Under the pieces are notes generated by a model. It saw nothing but the letters and a program-made list of their open reading frames with translations. It was not told the origin of the DNA and did no database searches. A DNA stretch of 45,461 nt from CAMAUF01 sp046152925 (lineage in GTDB: Bacteria > Chloroflexota > Dehalococcoidia > Tepidiformales > Tepidiformaceae): the NCBI GenBank assembly GCA_046152925.1, contig JBJXFX010000059.1:1-45461 (forward strand), given 5' to 3'. A program made the position numbers and the translations under genes. This document shows positions 1 through 7,515 of this stretch, piece by piece (position 1 is the stretch's first letter; the number at the start of each line of letters is the position of its first letter).

Positions 1-28
1 CTACGTGCTGCCTGAATCGAGCACGTAG
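1..28. repeat. Inverted repeat at window edge
   Basis: Perfect 9-bp arms CTACGTGCT and AGCACGTAG separated by 10 nt, followed at once by the short palindrome CCTCACTGAGG. It lies just beyond the 3' end of the minus-strand gene that stops at 60, so it could be a transcription terminator hairpin, but no T run follows. Its left context is cut by the window edge. Confidence 0.4.
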
Positions 29-59
29 GCCACCTCACTGAGGCCGATGCCCCCGGACG

Positions 60-1178
60 CTAGTTCGGGACCTTGACGCCGGTGGCCGGGAAGTCGCGTT
101 GGATGGCGTTCCCCGTCTCGAACGACACCTGGGTCATCGTCGGGGCGATGTACTGCTCGAGGCATTGGTTCGGGTAGGTGACGTTGAACTTGGTCGTCGT
201 CCCAGAACAGCGTGCGTCGGTTGGCCCGGAGACGATCTCGCCGAACTGGGTCGCGTAGAACTTGCCTGTCGGGTGTTCGCGGAAGGCGTACCAGGAGGCT
301 TCGAGCCGCCGGGTGTTACCGACGTTGCCATCGGGCGCCAAGACCCAGGTCGCGAGGTTGGCGGCGGTCGCGTTCTCATTGGGCTGGTAAATGGTCGTCG
401 AGCCGCAAATCGTCCAGCCGATGTCCCAGCTCCAGATGCTGGTGAAGAAGTACCACTGCTCGCAGCGGATGTAGGCATCCCAGGCGGCCTGGTCGACGAC
501 GCTGATCTGCGGGCGCTGGCCGGTTTCCTGGAGCCGGGGCTCACGCGCGGTTACCGGGTCGCCGGAATCGAACCAGCCCTGCCAGTGCGAAACGCCGCCC
601 GCGCCATCGCGCGCCCACATCTCGTAGGAGTGGTATCGCGCCGAACGGTCGAGCGGGTTCGAGGCGGCATGGATACGGAAATAGATGTCGACGCCGCTAA
701 AACGGGCTGCGAGACCCTTCATGCCGGCGTGTTTCAGCGTGTTTTCTTGGGGCGAGGTTTTGAAGTGGCCGGCGAACTTCGGGTCGTAGCCGGCGGCGGC
801 GATCCAGGCGGGTGGCGCGTCGCCGTGCTCGTGACCGGTCGCGCAGCCGTTGACGACTGGCGGGTGCCAGCGGTCCATCGCTTCGCCACAGACACCCGTG
901 CCTGAGTGGTCGTGCGGCGTGGGCGTTGCGGTCGGTGGGTTTGGTGTGGCGGTGGCGCCCGCGATGGTCGCGCAGGTGAGCCGCACGCGGTCGCGGGAGA
1001 GCGTCTTCGTCGTCAGCCGCGCGCCGTTGGCGCAGACGACTTCGAGCCGGTCGCCGTTCGCGACGGTGGTGGTGGAATCCTTGGCGAAGACGGAGCCGAG
1101 GCCCAAGGCGATGAGGATGAGCGCCACGCCGACGCCGAGCCCTGGAAACAGGGCGGTTTTCCGGACACGAGTAACCAC
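60..1178 (-). CDS. Secreted or membrane-anchored protein of unknown function
   Basis: A 372-residue protein I do not recognise. A GTG start is preceded by GGAGG at 5 nt. A basic N-terminus is followed by a hydrophobic segment (about residues 12-32, ending SVFA-K) that acts as a signal peptide or anchor. Residues about 33-70 form a small domain with two cysteines, then comes a short Thr-Pro linker (about 75-88) and a His-rich stretch (HDHSG, GHEHGD). The remaining ~260 residues are rich in aromatic residues and contain several cysteines (CEQW, TICGS, ARCSG, NQCLE) that could form disulfides outside the cell. The His/Cys clusters might bind metal, but this is inference. It is not obviously in an operon; the ankyrin lipoprotein upstream points the same way, 86 bp away. 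Confidence 0.8.
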   Translation of the reverse strand: MVTRVRKTALFPGLGVGVALILIALGLGSVFAKDSTTTVANGDRLEVVCANGARLTTKTLSRDRVRLTCATIAGATATPNPPTATPTPHDHSGTGVCGEAMDRWHPPVVNGCATGHEHGDAPPAWIAAAGYDPKFAGHFKTSPQENTLKHAGMKGLAARFSGVDIYFRIHAASNPLDRSARYHSYEMWARDGAGGVSHWQGWFDSGDPVTAREPRLQETGQRPQISVVDQAAWDAYIRCEQWYFFTSIWSWDIGWTICGSTTIYQPNENATAANLATWVLAPDGNVGNTRRLEASWYAFREHPTGKFYATQFGEIVSGPTDARCSGTTTKFNVTYPNQCLEQYIAPTMTQVSFETGNAIQRDFPATGVKVPN

Positions 1179-1264
1179 GATAACCTCCGGGGCGCGCGCA
1201 CAGCTAACCCCGAATCGCCGGGCGGAACATCAACGGCGGGTAACGCGACGGTAAACAGTGCGCG

Positions 1265-1972
1265 TCAGTTCCGTGCGCCGGCCGCCTCCAGGATGGCCAC
1301 GATGGCCGAGTACCCGCGTTCGCGGGCGTGTGCGAGCGGCGTAACGCCCCCGCGGTCGGCGACCGCCATGTCGGCCCCAGCTTCCACGAGGAGCCGGACG
1401 ATCTCCGTGTGCGACGCGCCGCCGTCGCCGAGGATCACGGCTTCCAACAGGGCGGTCCAACCCAGGTTGTTGATGTGGTCGATGTCGATGGACGTCTTGA
1501 GGAGCTCGCGGACCGTTTCGACGTGGCCATGGTGGGCGGCGGGGATGAGGCCCGTGCCGCCGAACCGGTTCGTACTCGTTAGGTCGGCGCCGTGGGCGAG
1601 GGTGAGGCGGAGGATCGCGAGGCGGCCCTCCGCGGCGGCGTAGAGGTAGGCCGAATCCTGGATGCGGTCCTTCGCGTTCACGTCGGCCCCCGCCTCGATA
1701 AGCAACCGTGCGACCTCGATGTCGTCTGCGTGCGTCGCGAGGACGAGGACCGGTGTGCCGCCGCCGTCGACGGTGTCCGGGCTCGCGCCCGCGCCCAACG
1801 CGGCGCGGACCGCGGGGGCATCGCCCGCCTGGATCGCGGTGATGAGTTGTCCCGCGCCAACCGTCGCCAGGGGCGCGCCCGAATGGAGTGGGTCGTCGGG
1901 GTCTGAGCATCCCGCGAGCGCCGCGGACATCACCAAGGCCGTCGCGGCGAATCGGATCAGGTCTCGTCGCAT
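1265..1972 (-). CDS. Ankyrin-repeat lipoprotein
   Basis: About 235 residues. The open frame extends to 2062, but the ATG at 1972 gives a textbook lipoprotein signal: basic MRRD, a hydrophobic stretch and a lipobox ending ALAG-C. The mature protein consists of about five or six ankyrin repeats (motifs such as ARLLIEAGADVNAKD and VRLLVEAGADMAVAD). These are protein-binding modules, so the likely role is an envelope-anchored interaction protein with no enzymatic activity. It is divergent from dinB and the two starts are only about 67 bp apart, so the LexA-type site next to dinB could also influence this gene. Confidence 0.85.
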   Translation of the reverse strand: MRRDLIRFAATALVMSAALAGCSDPDDPLHSGAPLATVGAGQLITAIQAGDAPAVRAALGAGASPDTVDGGGTPVLVLATHADDIEVARLLIEAGADVNAKDRIQDSAYLYAAAEGRLAILRLTLAHGADLTSTNRFGGTGLIPAAHHGHVETVRELLKTSIDIDHINNLGWTALLEAVILGDGGASHTEIVRLLVEAGADMAVADRGGVTPLAHARERGYSAIVAILEAAGARN

Positions 1973-2025
1973 GGGCGCAGTGTAGGCGAGCGGGCGCGGA
2001 TTTCGGTCAAGCAACCGTGTAGACT

Positions 2026-2039
2026 GGAACAAACGTTCC
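2026..2039 (+). promoter_or_regulatory. LexA/SOS-type operator touching the dinB start codon
   Basis: GGAAC-AAAC-GTTCC is a perfect 5-4-5 inverted repeat that contains the GAAC-N4-GTTC core of Gram-positive-type LexA boxes. It ends at 2039 and the dinB ATG begins at 2040. A possible -10 element TAGACT (2020-2025) immediately precedes it, so a bound repressor would cover the transcription start. No Shine-Dalgarno sequence fits between, which suggests a leaderless mRNA. Confidence 0.75.
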
Positions 2040-3227
2040 ATGACGACCGAGCGCAAGCCCACCGTCCTCCACGTCGACCTCGACGCGTTTTACGTGTCGA
2101 TGGAGCTGTTGCGGCGCCCCGATTTGCGAGGCCTGCCCGTGGTAGTTGGCGGTGAGGGGAGCCGCGGCGTGGTCGCGACGGCCAGCTATGAGGCCCGGAA
2201 GTATGGCGTGCGGTCGGCGATGCCAGGGTCGCGCGCTCGGCAGCTCTGCCCGTCGGTGGTCTTCCTTCCGCCCGATTGGTCGCTCTATGGACCCGCCTCG
2301 AAGACGTTCCACGCCATCTTGCGCGACTACACGCCGGCGGTGGAGCCAGCCGGGAGCGATGAGGCATACCTCGATGTCGCTGGCTGCGAACGCCTCTTCG
2401 GCGAAGCGCCGGCCATCGCCCAGACGATCCGCTCGCGGGTCCGGGCGGAGATCGGGATCGCAGCGAGCATCGGAGTGAGCACCAACAAGCTCGTCTCGAA
2501 GGTCGCGAGCGACGCTGCGAAGCCCGACGGGCTGCTCGTCGTCCCGGCGGGCGGCGAGGCGGCGTTTCTCGCGCCGCGGCCCTTGCGCGACCTTCCGATG
2601 ATCGGCCCGAAGACGGCCGAGGCGCTGACCAAGCTGGGCGTCCACACGATCGGCGAGCTCGCGGCGACGCCGGCGGCGTTGCTTGCGGGCAGGTTCGGCC
2701 CACACGGGCACGACCTTCGCCGCCGGGCGAACGGCGAGTTCGATGGCGTCGTCGCCGCGGGCCGGGGCGAGGCGAAGTCGGTCAGCCGCGAGGTCACGTT
2801 CGGGGAGGACGTCGCGGACCTGGCAAAGCTGCGCGCCGTGGTCCGCGGGCAGGCCGAGCGGATCGCCGCCGACCTTGCCCAGCAGGGCCGGAGCGCCCGG
2901 ACGGTGTCGCTCAAGCTGCGCTTCCCGCCGTTCGAGACGTTGACGCGGGCGACGACGTTGTCGGCGCCGATCGACCTGGCGGACGAGATCTATGCGCAGG
3001 GGACGGAGCTCTTCACGCGCGCCTGGGGGGAAAATGGCCGCCGGCCGGTGCGGCTCATCGGGATCGGCGTCAGCGCGCTGACGGAGCGCGTCCGGCAGCT
3101 TCAGTTGGGCGAGACGCTCGACGCGTCGAACCTCGCCGACACGGTGGCGGGCCTCCGCGAGCGCTTTGGCGACGACATCGTGTTGCGGGCCGCGGAATTG
3201 CACCGGCCGCGACGCGACGGGCCGTAA
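2040..3227 (+). CDS. dinB: DNA polymerase IV (Y family, translesion)
   Basis: A 395-residue, full-length Y-family polymerase for error-prone bypass of damaged template. The palm metal ligands are visible: HVDLDAFY near the N-terminus (D13) and SDEAYLD (D107, E108). A YEARKYGV finger motif (about 50-57) follows, then the helix-hairpin-helix region (LPMIGPKTAEAL, about 185-197) and a little-finger domain in the last ~120 residues. The C-terminus lacks an obvious beta-clamp peptide, although QLQLGE (about 353-358) could be a divergent one. The LexA-like operator abutting the start codon predicts SOS induction. The gene stands alone; the next gene starts 53 bp downstream. Confidence 0.95.
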   Translation: MTTERKPTVLHVDLDAFYVSMELLRRPDLRGLPVVVGGEGSRGVVATASYEARKYGVRSAMPGSRARQLCPSVVFLPPDWSLYGPASKTFHAILRDYTPAVEPAGSDEAYLDVAGCERLFGEAPAIAQTIRSRVRAEIGIAASIGVSTNKLVSKVASDAAKPDGLLVVPAGGEAAFLAPRPLRDLPMIGPKTAEALTKLGVHTIGELAATPAALLAGRFGPHGHDLRRRANGEFDGVVAAGRGEAKSVSREVTFGEDVADLAKLRAVVRGQAERIAADLAQQGRSARTVSLKLRFPPFETLTRATTLSAPIDLADEIYAQGTELFTRAWGENGRRPVRLIGIGVSALTERVRQLQLGETLDASNLADTVAGLRERFGDDIVLRAAELHRPRRDGP

Positions 3228-3280
3228 CCTTTTCGCCGGTTCCAGAGATATGCTGCGCGAAGGCCCATGAAGGCGGGACG

Positions 3281-3865
3281 ATGGCGCTGGTCCGGGTTGA
3301 GGCGAAGCTGGGTTCCCGGTCTGTTCCTGGCGAGGAGCAGCTGATCGCTCGCGCTCGCGCCATGGAGGCGGCCGCCTGGGACGAGATCTACACCGAGCAC
3401 TTCTCGGCGATCTACCGGTACTGCAGCTTTCGGATAACGGAGCCGGGAGCCTGTGAAGACCTCACGTCCGAAGTGTTCTTGGAGGCGGTGCGCGGGATCC
3501 GGCGGTATCAGTACCGGGGCGTCTCGTTCCGGGCCTGGCTCTATCGCATCGCGCACAACTTGGTCGCCGACGAACGGAAACGCCGCCTGCGCCAGTCGTC
3601 GGTCGAAGTCGCGGAGCCAGAGGGGCCGGCGGAGCCCGGCGGCCCCGATTTCGCGCCGGCGCTCGTCGACCGCAGCGACTTGCAACAGGCGCTGCGGCAA
3701 CTCACGGAGGACCAGCAACAGGTCGTGGTCCTCCGCTTTGTCGAAGGGCTGTCGTTGCAAGAGACGGCGACCGTGATGGGCCGGCCGTCCGGGGCGATCA
3801 AGGCGCTGCAGCACCGCGCCATGGTGCGCATGCGCGGGCTGCTCGCTGGGGAGGTGAGGGGATGA
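3281..3865 (+). CDS. ECF-type RNA polymerase sigma factor
   Basis: 194 residues. Region 2 spans about 30-100 (YTEHFSAIYRYC, DLTSEVFLEAVRGI, FRAWLYRIAHNLVADERKRR), and region 4 about 130-188 (LRQLTEDQQQVVVLRFVEGLSLQETATVMG followed by a helix-turn-helix, GAIKALQHRA). An acidic, Pro/Gly-rich linker joins them, as in group IV sigma factors. The stop overlaps the next start as ATGA, so it is translationally coupled to the membrane protein at 3862, its probable anti-sigma partner. The stimulus is not evident from sequence. Confidence 0.92.
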   Translation: MALVRVEAKLGSRSVPGEEQLIARARAMEAAAWDEIYTEHFSAIYRYCSFRITEPGACEDLTSEVFLEAVRGIRRYQYRGVSFRAWLYRIAHNLVADERKRRLRQSSVEVAEPEGPAEPGGPDFAPALVDRSDLQQALRQLTEDQQQVVVLRFVEGLSLQETATVMGRPSGAIKALQHRAMVRMRGLLAGEVRG

Positions 3866-5286
3866 TCTGGCGACCGGTGTTCGTCCCTGCCGAAGCGAAA
3901 GCGTTCGAGGCAGCGCTTGCCCATGGAGCCCATGACGATGCGGCTGTGGCCCCGCTCGCCGCACTTGCCCGTGAACTGGCCGAAGCTGCGCGGCTCGTGG
4001 TGGAGCCATCGGAGGCCGGCCGTCAGCGGCTGATGGCCGCGCTGCTGGCCGAGGAGAAGCGTAAGCGGCTGTTCGCAGCGGTGCCGCCACCGGTGCGCGG
4101 GAGCGTCGTCGTGGCCGCGACGGTGGCGGGCGGCGGCATGCTGATCGCCGGCGCGACCGGCACAACCAACCCCATCACCGCCGTGAGCGAGACCATCGCC
4201 CACGTCCCGGGCGTGTCCCACATTGCCGAGTTCGCGGGCATCACGCTGGACCAGGGCGGGGCGCAACGCGAGGAGTCGCGCGCCGTCTTATCGGGGACGA
4301 TCACGTCGGTGGAGTTGGCGCAGGCCCGCCTCCAGGTCCGGTCCGAAGGCGCAGAGACGGCGGTCCGGCTTTCCGAAGACACGGGGGTCGTCTCTGCGGA
4401 AGGACGGCCGCTGACGAGAGCCCACCTGGTCCCGGGTGCTGTCGTCCGAGTCGCCGGACGCTGGGAGGGCGACGTGCTGGCCGCGGACCAGGTCAAGGTC
4501 GAAGGGCAGGCTGCTGCACCAGCCGGGACGACTGGGCGCGGCCAACAGGGTGCGGAGGCCAAGGGAGACGCTGGCCGAGGTGATGCGGATCAGTCGCCGC
4601 CAGGTGCGCCAGCGGCCGGCGGTCCAGATGCCCCGGGCACGCGCACGCCCTCTGCCCGTGCGAGTTCCACGCCGACGGCCGCGGGCCGCGCTGTCGCCAC
4701 CCCGGCGTCTCCGGCGTCCGCGGATGCGACTCCGGTCTCGCCGGGGTCCGATTGGCCCTCGGCGGCCTGGCCGACGACCACGTTCGAAGCCACGCCGCTG
4801 CCCACGAAGCCTCCGGCCCCAACCGCCTCGCCCCCGGTGCGCCCCACGCCGACGCCGACACCCGAGCCGACACGCACCCCGGCGCCCACGCGCACGCCAT
4901 CGCCAAAGCCGACTCCGACGGTCGCGCCCACGCCCGTTCCTTCGGCAACAGCGGAGCCGACGCAGGACAAGGACGTCGAACCGACGCCGAAGCGCACGCC
5001 GACCCCAACCGCGACCCCAACCGCGACCCCAACCCCGAAAACCGAGCCGACCAAAGAGCCGACGCCCACGCCGACGCCCGACACGCGCAAGGAGCCAACC
5101 CCGACCCCAACGGCGACGCCGAGCCCAACACCGACAGCGACGCCAAGCCCGACGCCCACGCCAACGAAGACCCCGCTTCCGACGGCGACGGCGCTCCCGA
5201 CGGACCCCGAGCCCAAGCCCGATGCGGACGTGAAGCTGCCCGACGCCACGGACATCCCGAAGCCGCGGCTCCCGACGGTGTTTTAG
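3862..5286 (+). CDS. Membrane protein coupled to the ECF sigma factor, with Thr/Pro-rich extracellular tail
   Basis: 474 residues. Residues 1-80 are a helical, Ala/Glu-rich cytoplasmic region placed where an anti-sigma domain would lie, but no HxxxCxxC zinc motif is present. One membrane span follows (about 83-102, VVVAATVAGGGMLIAGA). A beta-rich domain at about 142-218 (GTITSVELAQARLQV ... VEGQ) resembles DUF5666. From about 220 to the end there is low-complexity Ala/Pro/Thr sequence dominated by PTPTPT-type repeats, probably an extended wall-spanning stalk. Coupling with the sigma gene suggests a regulator that senses the envelope; this is inference. The stop codon overlaps the convergent MFS gene by 4 bp. 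Confidence 0.8.
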   Translation: MIWRPVFVPAEAKAFEAALAHGAHDDAAVAPLAALARELAEAARLVVEPSEAGRQRLMAALLAEEKRKRLFAAVPPPVRGSVVVAATVAGGGMLIAGATGTTNPITAVSETIAHVPGVSHIAEFAGITLDQGGAQREESRAVLSGTITSVELAQARLQVRSEGAETAVRLSEDTGVVSAEGRPLTRAHLVPGAVVRVAGRWEGDVLAADQVKVEGQAAAPAGTTGRGQQGAEAKGDAGRGDADQSPPGAPAAGGPDAPGTRTPSARASSTPTAAGRAVATPASPASADATPVSPGSDWPSAAWPTTTFEATPLPTKPPAPTASPPVRPTPTPTPEPTRTPAPTRTPSPKPTPTVAPTPVPSATAEPTQDKDVEPTPKRTPTPTATPTATPTPKTEPTKEPTPTPTPDTRKEPTPTPTATPSPTPTATPSPTPTPTKTPLPTATALPTDPEPKPDADVKLPDATDIPKPRLPTVF

Positions 5287-6680
5287 CCGGGCTGCGATCG
5301 GCGCGGCGCAAACCAAAGCGCGAGCAGGAAGCCGATCGCCGTGACCACGACGACGACGAGGGCCGCGTCGCTGAAGCGTGAGGCGTCACCACTGACAAGG
5401 CCGTTCCAGGCCTCTTCGGCGCCAGCCCGGCGACGCAGGATCGCCCCAGAGAGCGCGACCGTGACGGCCCCGCCGAGGAAGAACAGGAGGTTGAACGTCC
5501 CAGAGCCGACGCCTGCGAGGCGCTCCGGCAACGAGCCTGTTGCAGCAGTGATCACGGCCGCTTGGACCAAGCCGTAGCCGACCGCGACTACGACGTAGAG
5601 CGCGGCGATCCCGGCCGGGCCCCAGCCGACCGCCGCGAGGTGGGCAAGGAGCATGCCGCTCGCCAAGACGCCAGCCCCGCTGATCAGCAGCGCCCGCGGG
5701 CCGAGGCGGTTGAGCAGGATGCCGCCGCCCATCCCGCAGGCGGCGATGGCCAGCGCGCCCGGCAGCATGTACAAGCCCGCTTCGATCGACGAGCTGCCGT
5801 GGACGCCCGTGAGGAGGAGCGGCGCCATCACGACGATCGCGAAGTGCGAGCCCTGTGAGGTGAAGCCCAACGCGGAAAGCGCCCAGAACCGCCGGTTGCC
5901 CGCGATCTCGCGGTTGATGAAGGGCGCCGGCGCCGTCCGGATACGCCAAATGAGGATGGCCAGCAACGGGAAGGCAAGGAGGCCACCGGCGAGGCCGAGA
6001 AGGTCGTCGGGGTGGGCGGGCAGCCGGTTAATCGCGAGCACCATGCCCGTGACGCTGGCAGCGCAAGCGATGGCCCCAGGGATGTCGAAGGCTCGGTCGC
6101 CGGAGGCGGCGACTTTCGGGACGAGGGCGAAGGCGAGCGGCGTGAGGATGAAGCCAAAGCCGCCCGAGACGAGAAACGGCAACCGCCAGCCTCCGAGCGA
6201 GACGAGCCAGCCGCCGAGGATGGGTCCGGTCGCGAAGCCCAGCCCGACGGCGAGGACGGTCGCGCCCATGGCCCGGCCGCGGTCGATCGGCGCGGTCGTC
6301 CGGATGATCGTGGCAAGCGACATGGCGGGCACCGCCGTGCCGCCCATCCCCTGAAGGACACGGGCCGCGATCAGCAGCGGATAGCTCGGGGCGGCCGCCA
6401 CGAGCAGCGAAGCGCCGGTAAACACGCACATGCCGAAGAGGTACATGCGCTTCGAACCGAACATGTCGGCGAGCCGTCCGTAAATCACGGTCCCGGTGGC
6501 GAAGGGGATCAGGTAGGCGGTGACGACCCAGGCCAACGCGTCCGGTTCGACCCCGAACCGGGCCTGGATATCCGGCAACGTCAGGGAGCTCATTGAGGTC
6601 TGATTGACGCTTCCGAAGATCGTTGCGCACATCACGATCAGGGCCGGAGTGGTCAGCGTCGTCCTCGGGCTGGCGGTCAC
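5283..6680 (-). CDS. MFS drug/solute exporter (DHA2-like, about 14 TM)
   Basis: 465 residues with about 14 hydrophobic segments. The MFS loop 2-3 signature is visible as YGRLADMFGSKRMYLFG (about 62-78), and a motif-C-like stretch GLGFATGPILGGWLV lies in TM5, typical of drug:proton antiporters of the DHA2 family. It starts at GTG (6680) without a strong ribosome-binding site. The substrate is unknown. It is convergent with the sigma-partner gene and divergent from the Zn-ribbon gene. Confidence 0.88.
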   Translation of the reverse strand: MTASPRTTLTTPALIVMCATIFGSVNQTSMSSLTLPDIQARFGVEPDALAWVVTAYLIPFATGTVIYGRLADMFGSKRMYLFGMCVFTGASLLVAAAPSYPLLIAARVLQGMGGTAVPAMSLATIIRTTAPIDRGRAMGATVLAVGLGFATGPILGGWLVSLGGWRLPFLVSGGFGFILTPLAFALVPKVAASGDRAFDIPGAIACAASVTGMVLAINRLPAHPDDLLGLAGGLLAFPLLAILIWRIRTAPAPFINREIAGNRRFWALSALGFTSQGSHFAIVVMAPLLLTGVHGSSSIEAGLYMLPGALAIAACGMGGGILLNRLGPRALLISGAGVLASGMLLAHLAAVGWGPAGIAALYVVVAVGYGLVQAAVITAATGSLPERLAGVGSGTFNLLFFLGGAVTVALSGAILRRRAGAEEAWNGLVSGDASRFSDAALVVVVVTAIGFLLALWFAPRRSQPG

Positions 6681-6786
6681 CGGGCGTGCGCCGAGGCCCA
6701 GGAAATGGCGGCACTCGTGACGTTCTTCGCTTCCGGTGCGCCCGGTCGTCTGCTAATGTGGTATCGGGTTTCCTTCGTTCTCACGG

Positions 6787-6802
6787 GCCTCACCGGTGAG
6801 GC
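6787..6802. repeat. Perfect 16-bp palindrome in the leader of the Zn-ribbon gene
   Basis: GCCTCACC-GGTGAGGC lies 57 bp upstream of the GTG start at 6859. It could be an operator or, if transcribed, a leader hairpin. A weak candidate promoter (TAATGT near 6754) lies upstream. Confidence 0.35.
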
Positions 6803-6858
6803 GCCCTTACGAAAAGGCCGGCGACCGCAGGGACTCAGGATCTTATGGAGGTCGTCGG

Positions 6859-7338
6859 GTGCCATTCACCGACAAGATACTCGTGTGCGCCGATTGCGGC
6901 GCGGAGTTCACCTTTACAGCGGGTGAACAGGAATTCCACCAGTCGAAGGGCTTCAGCAACGAACCGCGCCGCTGCCCGAATTGCCGGCGTGCCCGCCGTA
7001 CTGATGGCGGCGGTGGCGGTGGAGCAGGCGCAGGCGCAGGCGGCGGCTTCCGCTCCGGCCCCAGCCGGCCGATGTTCCCGGCGGTCTGCGCGAGCTGTGG
7101 CAAGGAGACCCAGGTCCCCTTTGAGCCGCGCGGCGACCGCCCAGTCTATTGCAGCGACTGCTTCCAGCCGCAGCCCCGCAGCTTCGGCGGCAGCGGTGGC
7201 GGCGGCTATGGTGGCGGCGGCGGTGGTGGTGGTTTTGGCGGCGGCGGCCGCGGTGGTGGCGGGTTCGGCGGCGGCGGTGGCCGCGGTGGCGACCGCCGAG
7301 GTGGCGGTGGCGGCGGGGGCCGCGACCGGCGCTGGTAG
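6859..7338 (+). CDS. Zinc-ribbon protein with RGG/Gly-rich tail
   Basis: 159 residues from the GTG at 6859, chosen because GGAGGT sits 6 nt upstream and the protein then begins with the conserved DKILVCADCG segment; a longer ATG frame from 6796 is unlikely. Two CxxC-CxxC zinc knuckles are visible: C10/C13 with C39/C42, and C77/C80 with C98/C101. The tail (about 105-159) is almost entirely Gly with Arg and Phe, an RGG-type disordered segment common in RNA-binding proteins. The family is usually annotated as a zinc-ribbon or CxxC-x17-CxxC protein and its exact role is unknown. RNA binding is inferred from the tail only. A terminator hairpin follows. Confidence 0.85.
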   Translation: MPFTDKILVCADCGAEFTFTAGEQEFHQSKGFSNEPRRCPNCRRARRTDGGGGGGAGAGAGGGFRSGPSRPMFPAVCASCGKETQVPFEPRGDRPVYCSDCFQPQPRSFGGSGGGGYGGGGGGGGFGGGGRGGGGFGGGGGRGGDRRGGGGGGGRDRRW

Positions 7339-7363
7339 CATCCGGCCGCGAAAGAATGCGTAG

Positions 7364-7396
7364 AATGAGGCCCGAGGCTCGTCCCCGGGCCTCATT
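7364..7396 (+). terminator. Strong hairpin terminator
   Basis: The perfect 11-bp stem AATGAGGCCCG / CGGGCCTCATT has an 11-nt loop and sits between the Zn-ribbon gene and the tRNA. There is no long T tract downstream, so termination may be only partial or Rho-assisted. Confidence 0.6.
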
Positions 7397-7406
7397 CGTG
7401 TCAAAT

Positions 7407-7479
7407 GGGCTCGTAGCTCAGCGGTGAGAGCGGCCGGCTCATAACCGGTTGGTCCTGGGTTCGAATCCCGGCGGGCCCA
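7407..7479 (+). tRNA. tRNA with CAU anticodon (Met elongator or Ile2)
   Basis: A 73-nt cloverleaf: acceptor GGGCTCG/CGGGCCC (one G-U pair), D arm GCTC/GAGC, anticodon stem CCGG(C)/CCGG with loop CTCATAA, and T loop TTCGAAT. The discriminator is A and CCA is not encoded. The variable segment TTGGTC resembles that of tRNA-Ile2, in which CAU is modified to read AUA, but sequence alone does not decide between Met and Ile2. Confidence 0.92.
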
Positions 7480-7515
7480 TATCCACGCCCATCCCTTGGA
7501 GGGAGCGCCCCAAGC

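Noticed and set aside
4850..5240. Short tandem repeats in the sigma-partner gene
   Set aside because: They encode Thr-Pro repeats of a stalk; not a CRISPR array, as there are no spacers of fixed length.
7000..7335. GGC-rich repetitive stretch
   Set aside because: Codes for the Gly/Arg tail of the Zn-ribbon protein; not a non-coding repeat.
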